Positions 24,536-37,742 of a stretch of DNA of 64,000 bases are shown one piece after another (positions within the stretch are counted from its first letter, which is position 1; the number at the start of each line of letters is the position of its first letter). The notes beneath the pieces were generated by a model. The model was not told the origin of the DNA. It saw only the letters and a list, made by a program, of their open reading frames with translations, and did not search any database. A program made the position numbers and the translations under genes. Source of the stretch: Ecdyonurus torrentis (taxonomy: Eukaryota > Arthropoda > Insecta > Ephemeroptera > Heptageniidae); contig OX439131.1 of assembly GCA_949318235.1 (NCBI GenBank), positions 5,970,579 to 6,034,578 of the forward strand, given 5' to 3'.

Positions 24536-26129
24536 TATTCATGTATGACTTATATATAAAAATGTTTTAGTGATAAAAAAATTATTCATGTCAAAAGAAA
24601 AAGAATGAAGTGTTTTAAAATTCACTTCTTATTTTACTTCGTCTCCTCTCCATGATAATATAAACTCGAAGGACATCAATAGCTTTGGGGTGTAACATAG
24701 TCAAAGTAGTAAATATTGATGCCTGACTCTTTGTTACATACGAAGAGAGAGATAGAGTTATATAAATATATTTGAGTGTATAGAGTTTGATGTTTGCTTA
24801 CTGGCTTTCTAGAGAGCTCACTCTGGCTCACGCCTTTTGTTCTTTGCATTTCTCTCCCATGTTTGTAGTAACCGAAAGAAAGAAAGACAGACAATCTTCG
24901 GTTACAAAACTCGTGAAGCGTATGGAAATGAACTTCTTAAGTTTAAGCAATATCATTCATATGTTGTTTTTTTTACAAGCAATGGTATTGCAGTTTCTAA
25001 CATTTACTTTTTAACTATAAATATATGTATTTTTTTTAATATTTCAAAGTACTATATGAAATATATAAGAAAAAGTAATAATAATAACAATAAAAATACT
25101 TTTATTGCTTTTGAATGATTAAAAAATATCATTCTATATACTATACTGTATGTATAGTTTCTTGACTTAAATTTTTTTTTTTAATGTTTCTCATATGTAA
25201 AGATTTTTATTTTGTAAATTATATCAATACTTTGCTGCAAAACTACGTTCCTGGTTTGTTTTATCATAAATTTCAATTCTTGCAAAGTAAATAAGCGTAT
25301 TAAAGAAAATGTGTTTATTATTATTTTAATTATAGAACGTTAGATTGCGTTGACTTGTTTATTTAAATTCTTAAAAGAAGAAAAAGAAGGAACAAAAAAA
25401 GTATGTTATGCAGTGGTATACAAATCCGTAAAACACCATTCAAGTTCACGTATTTCTGTCTCATACGTAGGTTCCTTTTAATTTTTTCTTCACTGACGTA
25501 ATAAAAATAAGCAATGCGACGTCACCATAAACTTGCTGCAAGGGATGCACTAGTGACCCAAGCAATCAAACTAAAATAACGTAGGGATGTTTTCAAAGAA
25601 GTCTGTGTGATAGGAGCTGATGAACTTGAGAATACTAGTTGTTATTTAATTGATGGTGTCCCAGAGACTAGAACACGCTGTAAAGTTTGACCACTATCTT
25701 GAGCATGGCCTAGGTGGTTTGTAAAGTGTTAAGAAATTAACCTACTCACAGAATATCTTAACCACAGGATCACCAATTAAAATACCTTTTATTACACATT
25801 TTGTTGATCTTGATATGTTTTTTTTTATTGCCCGAAGATGTTAGATTAAAAGTTTAATTTTATAACACGATAACAAAAAATCAAATATTTTTGACGTGAG
25901 AGTTGGAATGTTAGTTATAGAATGGTTCAATAAGTATTGGATTCCGTCTAACCTAATGATATCATTTACGTCACAGCTCATATCTCTATACCCCTATTAC
26001 GCTAACTGAACCACGGGCCAATTTTCAGTTACCTGTTTAACGCAGATAAGGCCCTACAGAAGGCTTGTACAATATTAAACGAGTGAGCATCCGTAATAAT
26101 TGCGACTATATATCGTGTTTTGAAATTTG
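24533..26129. other. Non-coding stretch, mixed composition
   Basis: Mostly AT-rich. The part from about 25430 to 26050 is of higher complexity, with GACGTCACC at 25520 and ACGTCACAGCTCA near 25968 resembling the centre of foldback family 3, so it may contain decayed repeat DNA. No gene was supported. Confidence 0.4.
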
Positions 26130-26466
26130 TTAAAGCCATAGACCACATAAAAGAACACGTATTTGTGCTTTTTAATGAATAAACACAAAATGGGATCTTC
26201 AAAACTGATAACAATTTTTACCAGAATGTTAATGTAGCCCCACGAGAGAGCGTGAAATACTGTAAAGTGATTATTCATGTTTCTGATGTCAGAAACATGC
26301 CAAAATTAGTAAAAAATGTTGTGCGGGTTGCATAAATTGAAATTTTCTGATCACTGCTACGTAGCTACAGTTGGGTTTTGAGAAAAACTAAAGTTATTTT
26401 TATGTAAGTCCCATCAAGTGTTTTGTGATATAAATGCTTATGTTTTCTTCTGGTCTATTACTTTAA
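26130..26466 (-). mobile_element. MITE family 1, copy 2 (inverted)
   Basis: About 337 bp with TTAA at 26130-26133 and 26463-26466. Ends read inward as TTAAAGCCATAGACCACA and TTAAAGTAATAGACCAGA, a good terminal inverted repeat. Closest to the copy at 59943-60287: they share TGTTGTGCGGGTTGCAT and the AGCCCCACGAGAGAGCGTG block. There is no coding capacity beyond a fortuitous frame. Confidence 0.88.
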
Positions 26467-27751
26467 TTATATATTTTTAAAAAAATTACAGACAATTAAA
26501 TGACGTCATTTTCATTACAGTCACTTGCAATTTGTACAAAATCATTATACATAAATCCCAATACTCTGGTGAATAAAAACAAGATTTTTTTTTTTTATCT
26601 TTGCGACTATGCGGTAATTTAACAACGGGCAAATAATACTGAAAGAGAGAAAGAAAAAAGTTTTTTTTTCTTAATTCACGCGGCAAGTTTGATTTCCCTC
26701 GAGATATATGAGAAAAAAATGATGGTCTAAATTTCCACATCATATAAACATAAAGAAAAATAATATTTTACACAACTTTATTTAGAGCAAAAGACAGAAA
26801 GTTTGAAGTAAATAAATGTGGTAAACAATATTGGAGCAAGATAGTTTATATATATAGCAAGTCAAACGTATACAGCAAAAGTACAAAATATGTACATATA
26901 ATGTCACATACATACACAAAACTATATCCATATAGTATAATATAGAAGGTTTAGATATTGAACCTCAAGTAATGTGGTTTTAAAACTTTAACTTTATACG
27001 ATCCATTGAACTTTATTTTTGTTTATTTACTCAAGAAAGTAAAATATAATACATTTTACTATATACAATAATATCAAACTATACAAATACATTGATAAAT
27101 ATATATAGTACGTATTTATAATATAATATTTCTTCCTTTTTTTTTTTTTTTTTAATAAAAAAATAAAGAAAAAATTATAACATATAAACCTATATACAGT
27201 ATAATAATATAATATATTTTTGTAATATAAAGAAATGAGAAAATTGAAATAATAAAATGAATGGAATATTATAAAAGATTTCTTTTATTTATTTATTTTC
27301 GACGTGCTTTGGTTTCAAAAAGATATTGTTTTCAAAAGAAGTCTGTGGTGAGCTATTATGAATATTAAAGTTATATTAATTGTATGAAAAAAAACAAAAA
27401 TATAAACACTTGGATTAAAGCGTTATTGAAATCTATATGTATCAAGAGTGTCATATAAACCAGAAAGCAGATACAAATAAAACTAAACATTTCTGTTATC
27501 ATGCAATAAGTGAATTAAGAGAGCATAAAGATACTTTCGCTTATTTTAACTACATGCGTTGTTTAACCAAAATAATAAACTTTACTGACTGCATGTTTAA
27601 CTTTTTTTAAAAACATCTTTCACCTAAAAATGTTACTTGTTACAGTTTGGAATTTTTTCTTCTTCTTCGTCTTTCTTTCCACTCAACGTATTAATTTTTG
27701 AGTGTTTTTATGCTAATGTCAGTAGATATTACAGGTGTGTCATACGTACAG
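26467..27751. other. AT-rich non-coding stretch
   Basis: Palindromic TGACGTCA occurs at about 26500. A T run lies near 27138-27153. No gene recognised. Confidence 0.5.
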
Positions 27752-27863
27752 TAATGCTGTTCGTAAACCCTGTTCTCTGCACCAAAAATGACGATCGCCT
27801 ATGCTTATTCAAATGGAATGCGCATTTTTTGGTGCAAGAGAACAGGGTTTACGAACAGCATTA
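27752..27863. repeat. Near-perfect 40-bp-arm hairpin
   Basis: Left arm 27752-27790 starts TAATGCTGTTCGTAAACC and ends CACCAAAAATG; the right arm 27823-27863 is its reverse complement apart from two single-base bulges. The loop is about 32 nt. Length and pairing resemble either a very short foldback transposon or a small-RNA hairpin precursor. No second copy is present in the window. A 121-codon plus-strand open frame passes through it (27637-28002) with no recognised motif. Confidence 0.85.
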
Positions 27864-27869
27864 TTATCA

Positions 27870-28620
27870 TTGCATTGTATATATTACATACAGCGCGGGG
27901 AAAAGCTCGTTCTCAAAACATAAGAAAATTTCTAACTATACTATTTTTTTCGCTGGTAACAATTACGCAGTAATAAGACTAAAAGATAAGATAATTGTAT
28001 AAAATACAGTATAGTTATTTTTCTGTTATTGATAAAGTTTGGTAGAGTTTTTGGAAGTGATAAAAGTGACATATATATAATACGTAAGAAGTAAAGTGCT
28101 TGTGTGTGCTTTTTTTAAGGAAAGAAAATCTTTGTATGACACTAAAAGCAGGTGTCAATCAAAGCGAATAAAAATGCCGCGGTAAATCCTTGCGCATATG
28201 TCATGTGAGAAAAAAATGTCACAATCATAAGCACTCTACAAAATATTTATCAAACTTAACCCATCTTACTACATTTTTTTTTTCTTTCAAAAACAATCTT
28301 CTCTTTTTTTTTTTTTTTCCATGTATAAAAATATATCATAAATAAGTAGATAAATCAATAAGAGATATTGAAATATGTCATTTTAAATAAAATATATATA
28401 TTTAAATATGTTATATTTTTCTCTGTGAAACGCAAACAAAAATAAATTAAACTGAAATTTATATGGTTTCAAATTTTGAATGTATTTTTTTTATTGTATT
28501 ATTATTAATATGCTAAAAAAAATAAAAATGTTGCAATTTAAAGAATTTTTATATACATAGCATTATATTAACACCCCTCAAAAAGCTTCTACATATTTAT
28601 TCCTTTGAGATTGAAGCTTG
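27870..28620. other. AT-rich non-coding stretch
   Basis: No supported feature. Confidence 0.5.
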
Positions 28621-28880
28621 TCAAATTTTAGTAGCTCTATTCTTGGCAGTGGTTGAGGCTTTTTGTACGAATTTCTCGCACACTTTCTTTCTCCCCCACC
28701 CCCCGAAGCTGGAGGGATACATCGTCTTACAGCCCTCAACTCTGCTACTTCATAGCTTCTGAGCTTCCTGAAAAGAGCACATTATTGCTATCGGTCAGAG
28801 CAGTAAGAATTAGAGGGGGGGAAGGGAACAAGAGGAGAGAGAAACTTTTATATCACACCATACCACAACTTGCCCCATGT
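28620..28880. other. GC-richer island, unknown
   Basis: A higher-complexity patch with pyrimidine-rich CTCCCCCACCCCCC (28690-28705) and GGGGGGGAAGGG (28815-28826). An 80-codon open frame crosses it without recognisable domains. It may be an untranslated exon. Confidence 0.3.
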
Positions 28881-30085
28881 TCTCTATTTCCTTGAAAAAA
28901 AAATATTTTGTGGGAAAAATAATAATAAAGAGAGAAAAAAGCACCTTTTTATTATTCCTGAAGCGTGTATGAGTAAAGCTCATAGAAATCATTCCCTCCT
29001 GCACCCAAAAATCGTAAGAGTAAGAGAAAAAAAGTGATATAAAGAAAGGTATAAGGATTTGCTTCAACTATATATAGGAATCACTTAAGAAAATAAAAAA
29101 AAAAAACTTTTTTATGAAGATATGAAAACCCAATTCATATAAAGTTTTTTTTTCTCTTCATAATATTGCTTTCACATTTTTTTTTTACCTTTTATTATTA
29201 TTTTTTTTACACATTCTTTTAACTGTGTACTAAATTTTTCTCGCTTGTAGGTTCTGGATAACCGGAAATTGAGTTAGAACGGAGTGTTCTGTCTCTAGAC
29301 TTTCTTATATATACCAACGTTACGTTTGTGTGTAGGTTATACGTATATAAAATAAAGATGAATATGGTCTAGAAAAAAAAAATGAGCGAGATTTCATATG
29401 TGGTAAAGGCGGATGTGAGATATAGATTCCGTGATTGGAATCTAGATACCAAAAAATCTTACCCCGACAGACAAAAAAGTGATAAAACTTTTTTCTTCTC
29501 TCTCTCTCTCTCTTTCTCTCTCTGTATTTGATATAGCATAGGGTCAGAAAATTTAATAAGTGACCAGAAGTATTAACTAAAATGTTCTATTAGTCTTCGC
29601 TCTAATATTGAGATTTATGATATGGCTGTAATAAACTGGAAGACAGCCAGCTCGTTTTGTCAATGTAATAAAATAATATTAATTTTTTGCTACCTCTCTC
29701 TTTGTAAAATTATACAACACTAAATTAAAAGAAATTATAATTATAATTTTACAATTTTTCTAAATTAAAATATTTTATTTCGCTTTCTAAACTTAGAAAC
29801 AATAAAAATCTATTTAAATTTATTTATAAAATTAAATTAAATGTTCAGATACAGATGTTTAACTCTGCATTATTTGTTTTAATTGTAGTAAATAAGTCAT
29901 TTGTTTAAAAAAAAAAAAATCTTTTTGAGGCTACAATTTTAAAATTATTAGCACAACATTTTTAATTCATTAAACTTTTCAAGTAATAACAAATTTGTAA
30001 ATGAATGTCAACCTTTTATAATAAGAATTTAGCCTAACTTTGTTTTTATCTCAAAGATTATATTTTTACGTAATTTTACAATAAT
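28881..30085. other. AT-rich stretch with short (CT)n
   Basis: An interrupted TC tract lies at 29497-29522. Otherwise featureless. Confidence 0.5.
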
Positions 30086-30199
30086 AAAAAAAAATTAAAA
30101 AAAAATTAAAAAAAAATTAAAAAAAAATTAAAAAAAAAAGAAGGAAAAAACAAAAAAAAAACAAAAAAAAAAAGAAAAAAAGAAGGAAAGAAAGAAAGT
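30086..30199. repeat. A-rich minisatellite (TTAAAAAAAAA)n and decay products
   Basis: Four to five TT-spaced blocks of nine A's with an 11-bp period, then interrupted A runs separated by single G or C. Confidence 0.85.
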
Positions 30200-30343
30200 G
30201 ACAAAAATTTATATCACCTAAAGTGATTGGCAAAGCTGTGATTATAATTTTGTAAAAATTGGACGTGTTAATATTCAACTAGGGGCATTGATATGTGAAT
30301 ATATACATCAAAATTTTGTTCCATATACATGGAAAAAAGGGAT

Positions 30344-30346
<3 letters not shown>

Positions 30347-30376
<30 letters not shown>
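30347..30376. repeat. A homopolymer
   Basis: About 30 consecutive A's. Confidence 0.95.
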
Positions 30377-30379
<3 letters not shown>

Positions 30380-30566
30380 AAATGGGAGGAGATTTTGCCG
30401 TGTATATGAGTGGGAGGAATTCATCAATTATTGATTACCGAAGCATCCGTTTTTTTAATTAGAGATGCTAGCAGCTGTCACATTATACTGTAGTATATGC
30501 TTTTGGATTATTCTGAGCGTTTTGTTCCCCATCTCTCGCAATACCATGTTGGGTATCTAAAAAAAT

Positions 30567-30607
30567 TCTCTCTCTCTCTCTCTCTCTCTCTATAATATAT
30601 ATATATA
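30567..30607. repeat. (TC)n then (AT)n microsatellite
   Basis: TC tract 30567-30591 followed by a short AT tract. The next 130 bp (30610-30740) is G-rich on the plus strand. Confidence 0.9.
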
Positions 30608-30759
30608 CAGAAAGAGTTGGAACTGTGAATGGTAGATAGAGTGGGGGTATTAATGCTTTCGTATATGGGCAAAAAGAGAGGATCGGGGGGTGGTAGGTGA
30701 ATATATACTGTGAGGAAGGGGAGGGGGTGAAGAATCATTCGTATGCAATATGGTGAACA

Positions 30760-32160
30760 AGGCACCAACTCAGCCTTCTCTGATCTCTATTATTCTCGCA
30801 GTCGTACAGGTACACACTGTATATATGGGAAATGAAAAAAAAAAAAAAAAAAGTGGAAAGAAATATGCGTTTTTTCATATTATGTATATTGGATGCCTTT
30901 TCTTCTTCTTCTTTTTTTTTTCTGCAAACGCACAATACATAGGCATAATAATATGATGATTCATACATATTTAAAGAAACGTTTCTCCATTTTTATGTAA
31001 AATTGCTATTTGTCGTAGACATAAAATTTATAATAATTTTGGAAAAGTTATATTGAAAATATGATTTTTTTTTTTTTTTTTTTTAATACAATAAGACAAT
31101 TACTACTTTTTAGCCTTTTTTTTCTTTTAGCACTTTAAAATGCATTTAAATGCAGAGTGTAATTTTAATAGTACTTAAAATAATTAAAAAGAAAAAATTA
31201 CTATAAAATGTTTTAGTTTGATGCAAACACTTAAAAATATTAAAAATTTTATTGCAGATCTGATGTACGTAGAAATGTGTAAGTAAAACTTATCCTCAGC
31301 AATGATTATGGGGAGAATTTTGTTGATCAATGAACATAAAAATATTTTAAGTTTGTATATTTTTTCATGATTGTACTGTGTGTCATCTGTTTATGTAAAG
31401 AGGCATACTAATTTTCAAGTTTTTTTTTTCAATAGGGCTGTAAATCTCTCACACTATCTTATCAAATTCTTTAAAAATAAAGAGAAAGGAAAAGAAAAAA
31501 AAATGAACCTAATAATAAAAGGCAATTTAATTAAAAAAAAAATAAGATGACGGCTACTACCATCTGGAGTGACCGGAGACCTATCAATCCTGAACATCTC
31601 TCCTACCGTTTTACCAGTGACACAGTTGCTTATACGTATGGGCATTAGCGTGCAGTAAACATGGTCGTGAATTTAGTGTGTGCCACTAACTCAATGGACT
31701 CTTAAAAAATAAAAATTAAAAAAAATAATAATAAAAAAAACTGCTGCTTATGCACTGAGCTCACGATTTTTCAAACACCAAGCCAGTACGCATAATATAA
31801 CTGCACCAAAGACTTGGTTTATTAATACTTATTAATATTTAATTAACCAAATTGCAGGCTTCTATAATATTTATAAACTATACGTGGCCTTACTTATCTA
31901 TATACCTTGTATGAAAGTTATGGTCAGCAAAATATTTATTAATTTTAAAATAAATTGTAAAAAACATTATTTTTATTATATCCCACATGAAGTACTTACA
32001 TCAAAACCAATATATAAAACACTGTACTATATTACCTCAATTTTCAGTTTATTCAACAGAATGGTAAAAGCAGAATATTCAAATGATTATTTTTACTCTA
32101 GATATGCAAAAAAATAAATAAAAATAATAATAACAAAAGAATAGAAAAAAGTTTTTACTT
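30760..32160. other. AT-rich stretch with one higher-complexity patch
   Basis: The patch at 31540-31650 has minus-strand open sequence (SNCVTGKTVGEMFRIDRSPV) of non-AT composition, but no convincing splice sites or family match. The rest has A/T runs only. Confidence 0.35.
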
Positions 32161-32400
32161 GTAGGTTGACAATGATGGTATATGAAAAAAGTAGTTTTGT
32201 GGACATATGTCGGCTCATTGCCAGAGCTTAAGCCAGCAAGAGAAGAGAGTTTGGACATCTGGTGTTTCTATGCTTACTCAGCACAACCCGAGGTTTATAA
32301 CGAAAGAGAGAGAAGGTCAGTGTCCGGCTGCACCAACTGACACCGCACTCCTGTAACCTCACTTATTACACGGTCACGAAATAACGAGATGAACAACTAT
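32160..32400. other. GC-richer island, possible non-coding exon
   Basis: Preceded by an acceptor-like TTTTTACTTGTAG ending near 32164. It contains GTCCGGCTGCACC and a short GA run but no long open frame. Confidence 0.25.
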
Positions 32401-33470
32401 CAATGCATCTGGAGAAACATACTAGAGTTTCTTTTAACATTATGAAATATTATGAAAAAGCTTATTATTTTAATATTAAATGCTATTATTAAATTTATCA
32501 TACCATTGAAATCATTAAAAAAAAATAATAAAAATAAATAAAAATCTAGTTTAGATTTTGTTATGTTTTATACTTATTAAGTTCAAACTTGCGCAATAGA
32601 AAAAAAATATTATACAGTTGTTTTTTTACAAAAATCATGAAATTTAATTATGTCCATTATTAAATAAATACATTTAATTAAAATTCAAAACAAAGTGATT
32701 TATTTTTACTCTTAGCAATTAAGATAGTTTAAATCACATACGTAGTTCCAGATAGAACACAAAGCTGTATTAAAAAAAAACTAAGTGAGCTTCAATACTG
32801 TACACAAAATCACTTATGAAGTTAACAGTCTACGTAACATACGTGACATTATTTCGTTACAACATTTTAAAAAGGTTAATTTCTATGTCATTATAATAGA
32901 CTTTGTAAGATGCCAAATTTTCTTATACTTGACCTTTTTTATATAACAAGTAAAACAAAGAAGTTATTATTACCCAATTATCAGTTATAAAAATCATTTA
33001 TTACTAAATGTATTGCAGATAAATGTAAATTTATTTTTATATGCTGCATAAGTTGTTTCTAAACTGTGACGTCACCTTTGCCTACTTTTCAATACATAAT
33101 ATATTTATTTATCAACGTGTTTATACAGTTACAATTTTAGCTTGTCTATATGACTGCGTATGCCATTTTTAAAGAAAGTTGCTTTATGATAATTATACAT
33201 GCCCATATTCAATATAAAACCAGTTTAAAAATGCTAATTTTAAAATGCACTATATTTTGATGCACATACTCATGTATGTATGCTTTTAAACCATTAAAAT
33301 ACAGAAAAAATTTATGACCTTTAATATAACACGATCCTTATATTTTAGAAATTATTAAAATGAGACTCATGTTACTTAAAAACGTTTAAATATCATTTGT
33401 AAATTATAAAATACATGAAATATTTATCAGATATTATTCTCCCCCTTTTTTTTAATCTTTCTTTTATAAG
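32401..33470. other. AT-rich non-coding stretch
   Basis: TGACGTCA occurs near 33068. Nothing else. Confidence 0.5.
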
Positions 33471-33640
33471 AAACTGCAAAGTGCTTGTGTTTTCTTTTGT
33501 TGCAAACACAGTGAAATGTTGAAAGCATTCTTGTTTAATTGGCCACTAATTACGCGTGAAAAGAAGCAGCTAAGACGCGGGGTAACAAGCGAGTACAAGA
33601 TAACTTCCTCTGCCAGCAAGACTCTTTTGTTCTTATAATT
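33471..33640. other. Higher-complexity patch
   Basis: Contains GACGCGGGGTAACAAGCG, which includes a possible plus-strand GTAACA donor, but no supported reading frame. Confidence 0.2.
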
Positions 33641-33939
33641 GTATAACATCACAGACAAACTACTTGTAAAGCTTTTAACTTCATTGTATTTCACTTTTTT
33701 TTTTAATAATTCAACACTATCTAATTTTTTTGTTATACAGTATATTTATCTTAAGTTAAAAATTTCATGGCATAAGATGTTATTTTTTAAAGACCCAATT
33801 TATTTAATAATAATAATAGTAGCTATTAAAATAAAAATGTGAAATTATTCAACTTTTTTTTTATACTTAAAAAAAAGCCTTTATATACAGTTTAGTGTTT
33901 GAATAAAACATTTTTCACTTTGGTAGTTTTATGAAGCTT

Positions 33940-34200
33940 TGGAAGTTTTTGGTGCACCTCATGAAAGCCGCTAGCAAAGTGAAAGAGAAAGGGAAGAGTG
34001 AGTTGTTGAGTTTTGCCCCGAGTTTTTGCCAGCCAAGGAATTCACATGGCACGCAAGGCGCGCAAATATGCAGGGTTGATATCAAAGTAAAGCCGCCACT
34101 GAGCCAGCCACATTCCAATAGGTTTCACCCAACCCAGTGAGGCAGGCAGGCAGGTAGGTAGGTTGGTACGTAGGTAGCTATACGTTGCAAAGGTGCGCAT
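33940..34200. other. GC-richer island with GGCA/GGTA repeats
   Basis: The most GC-rich patch of this part, ending in a (GGCA)(GGTA) tract at about 34139-34180. Overlapping open frames on both strands reach 67-69 codons without motifs. It could be a 5' UTR or CpG-type element. Confidence 0.3.
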
Positions 34201-34538
34201 GAATGATATGTGAAAAATTATGACGTCAACTAAATAAACAACATTAAGTCACCTCCGGCAAGTCGCATACTATGCATGTACTCTAAATAACAATGATAAA
34301 AAAAATAACTTTTATATAATGTTTTGAAATTTGTTTGTTTAGTTTATATATTTGTATAAACTGCAAAACTGTTCCAAATAGATTACGTTTTTTTTTTTAA
34401 TGTTTTAACATAATTTATTCTATCGTAATTTTTAATTAATCATTTAATTTACATGTACGTTAACTTCAAAAATAATAATACACGATTAACTTCAATTATA
34501 AGCATATTCATATTGAAATCTTGAAAAGTTTCAAATAA

Positions 34539-34540
<2 letters not shown>

Positions 34541-34621
<81 letters not shown>
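34541..34621. repeat. (AT)n microsatellite
   Basis: A pure AT tract of about 80 bp. Confidence 0.97.
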
Positions 34622-34625
<4 letters not shown>

Positions 34626-35723
34626 GAGTGCTCTTTAAAAAATATTTGTTAATATATTTTTTTTTTGCCAACTTACAGCAGTCAATTTTTATATAATGTA
34701 GACATCATAAACTTGTTAAGGTATAATAATAAAAAATTGAGAGGATAGTTTGCAGTAAAATTGATTTTACTATAACATAAAGTAGTTTTCTATCAAATTG
34801 CTATTTCAAATAAGGTAGAACACTTTACACTTGATAGCAAAAATGATAATTCTTTTTCTCGCGCGATTGAACGATCTCGATAGACTAGTTTGGATTCCAA
34901 TCTCATTCATGTACTTAGATTTCATACATGAAGATAATACTACCATCAGCGACGACCAATCAGATTCAAGCTGAAGCTGAGAACAATCTTGCACCAAATT
35001 TATTTTGTGATTTTCTTTTTCTTTTGCTCAAAAATGATGCTACAACTCTAATAAAAATATATTTCCCAAGAAAGTTGCAAAATATAACAAGAATGAATAG
35101 AAAATGTCTTGAATTTGTACTCAGAACTTTTTGCTTGTTACATTTTTGAGAAACACACCCACCCATCCACCCACTATAAGAGAGAGAGAGAGAGATTAAT
35201 TTTATACCTAGCTCTTGCCTTTTTTTTTTAAAGGCACTAATTAATTGTCCGATTCGTTATCGAGTTACAATAATACTAATCTAAATAATAATAATAAAAG
35301 TATTAAAATTAAAAAAAAAAAAGATTTTTTTTTATTCATATTAAATTTATTATAATTATGACGAGTGACATTAGCTGAGCCCCTTGCTATATAGGCAATT
35401 TTTCGGACAGATATGTGTAGCGGGAAGTATAGCTTGCAGAAACTTATGCATATTATATTCCACTTAACAAATTTAATACTGAGATACTGTTCTTTATATA
35501 GGAAACGATTATAAAAAATTCTGGACTTAAAAACTCGCATTAAAGACTTAATAGAAAAGTATGGAGTATTTTAACGTTACTAAGTTCTAGGAAACAGTTT
35601 TGAATATTTCACGAATCATTTCACAAACTTTTAAAATCACGTTTGCTTTAATTTTTAGTCTTGCTCGCCTTGCCCAGTTTTGCAGCCTTGGTTCACTTTT
35701 GCCTGTAGCTCCATCTGGCAGTC

Positions 35724-35725
<2 letters not shown>
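34622..35725. other. Non-coding stretch
   Basis: A patch at 34855-35000 has higher complexity, a CCAAT word (GACCAATCAG, near 34954) and a 63-codon minus-strand open frame of near-normal composition but unknown identity. A short GA run lies at 35180-35195. Confidence 0.3.

Positions 35726-35754
<29 letters not shown>
35726..35754. repeat. (GA)n microsatellite
   Basis: About 29 bp, pure. Confidence 0.96.
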
Positions 35755-35756
<2 letters not shown>

Positions 35757-35799
35757 GATAATTCAAGCACGCACAAGTGTCGTGATTTTATACTTTACC

Positions 35800-35802
<3 letters not shown>

Positions 35803-35866
<64 letters not shown>
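35803..35866. repeat. (GA)n microsatellite
   Basis: About 64 bp, pure, 48 bp from the preceding GA tract on the same strand. Confidence 0.97.
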
Positions 35867-35870
<4 letters not shown>

Positions 35871-35939
35871 CCCTGAAACCATCAACTCAGCATATAAGCT
35901 AATGCAGGTTCTTAAAACATTTTTCAACTGACTTTGTTA

Positions 35940-36700
35940 TTATTATACAATTGAATAAAACGTGACAGAGTTATAAAATTATTTTATTATGACGTTCAAT
36001 TTTTATACTCATACTTTTTATTTTTATACTATATTATGTACGTGGTTTCTTACGTTTTATAAAAAAAATATATTTAAGATATGTATTTTTTTATTTGTAA
36101 AATTTCAAATAATATTTTTATACTTCTTTTATGATACATTACTAAATGGATATCATATATTTTTTTAAATATGAGTCTTTTTATTGTGAAGCAGAGGATG
36201 AATGGATAATTTATCATGCATGTGCACGATGAATTTTGGAAGTAGATGTGGAGAAGGCAATGAAAAAGAAACGTAATGCAATAAAAACTTCATTTTTCAG
36301 AACCTAAGATTTTATTCTGCATTAAATTGGTAAATAAGTGTAATATAATAATTTTGTATACTCATTATGTTACGAATTATTACTGACATTATAACTTATA
36401 TTAAGTATATTTTAGTATTGGTAAAAGTAATATGGTATTAAATGTCAATTTTATCCTTATATATTTTAAACATTTTCAAACACGTAACATTTAAAAGCTT
36501 TTACTTTCTAAACGTCTAAGAATTCAGTAATAATAATAATTGTAAAATAGTATTTCATAAAAGTTTGTAAATCATAAAAACTTAACTTTACGAAAGATTT
36601 ATTGCTTTGAATACTTCATAATATATATAAGTTACGAGGAAAAAAAAAAAAAGAAGAAAAAAAAGAAGAAGAAGAAGATGGAAAATATATTGGAATCCTA
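35940..36700. other. AT-rich non-coding stretch
   Basis: Nothing recognised apart from an A-rich AAG run near 36640-36680. Confidence 0.5.
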
Positions 36701-36831
36701 CATAAATAGAATATAGAATAGAAATGTTATTTCGCATGGTATGACACGTTTCCACGCCTATACATTTGGTTACGTTGGTTGGCATATTGTTGGTGTGGTA
36801 GCGAACGTTTTTCATGTGGTAACCACTGTGT

Positions 36832-36834
<3 letters not shown>

Positions 36835-36914
<80 letters not shown>
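36835..36914. repeat. (GA)n microsatellite
   Basis: A pure GA tract of about 80 bp in a GC-richer patch (36740-36990). Confidence 0.97.
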
Positions 36915-36916
<2 letters not shown>

Positions 36917-37014
36917 AGATTTAACTCAGTCCAGGCTTTCCACTCAAGCAAAGAGAAATCACTGAAAAGTTGCGACTTCACGCATGCATTAACATATAAC
37001 TGAACATTATCAAT

Positions 37015-37703
37015 AAGTAGGTATTTTTATAAAAAAAATTGAATTGAATATTTTTAATACACTGTCAGTTTAAATAATAATAATTTTTATTGCAACGCAG
37101 ATATTTTCTGAATTTTCTGTTCTGTTCTGTTCTTCTACTTATTTATTTCTTTATATATTTTAACCAGAATACAGATACTAAAATAATATTATTACCTGTA
37201 ATTATAGGATAGAAGTTTTGCTTAAAAACGTAGCTTGAATTTTAAAATATAGTACTTGTGAAATTTTCATTTTTTTTTTTAAATTAAGTATTGAAAAAAG
37301 TACTCAAAAACAAAAGTATAAAAATATTCATGCGTTAACATAAAATTTTGTGTTCAAAGAAAGTAAAATACAAATTTGTCACAAAAAATATTTTAATTTT
37401 CATTTTTCTGTGACATACATTTCTGCTCTTTGTGTTTTAACCAAACGATTTTCTTTTACTTTCTATATATATGTATCTCTTGGTACTTTTTGAGGTATTA
37501 CTCTTTGCTCTTTACCCTTTTTACGCTTCTCACCCTTTCTCTCTTCTTACTTATTAGTTCTTTCTCTCTCTCACTCTCTCGCTACTCTTATATTATGCCC
37601 TTTTCTCTGCCCATCGACAGCGTGAAGTGCAAGATATGATGGAGCAGTGTTCCTTACTGAATGCTAATGGAATTGTGAACGTAAAGCAGTCGCGCATTGA
37701 AAA

Positions 37704-37706
<3 letters not shown>
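37015..37706. other. Non-coding stretch
   Basis: AT-rich, then a pyrimidine-rich region (37500-37620) with degenerate CTCT words. Confidence 0.45.

Positions 37707-37739
<33 letters not shown>
37707..37739. repeat. (GA)n microsatellite
   Basis: About 33 bp, pure. Confidence 0.96.

Positions 37740-37742
<3 letters not shown>

Noticed and set aside
26075..26278. Short peptide (FHALSWGYINILVKIVISF) open in MITE copies at 26 kb and 60 kb, and in diverged form at 2.4 kb
   Set aside because: Differences between copies are mostly amino-acid-changing, the frame has no shared start or stop, and it lies inside a non-autonomous repeat; the shared frame follows from DNA descent.
27637..28002. 121-codon plus-strand open frame
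   Set aside because: Runs through the hairpin at 27752-27863, no recognisable domain; probably chance.
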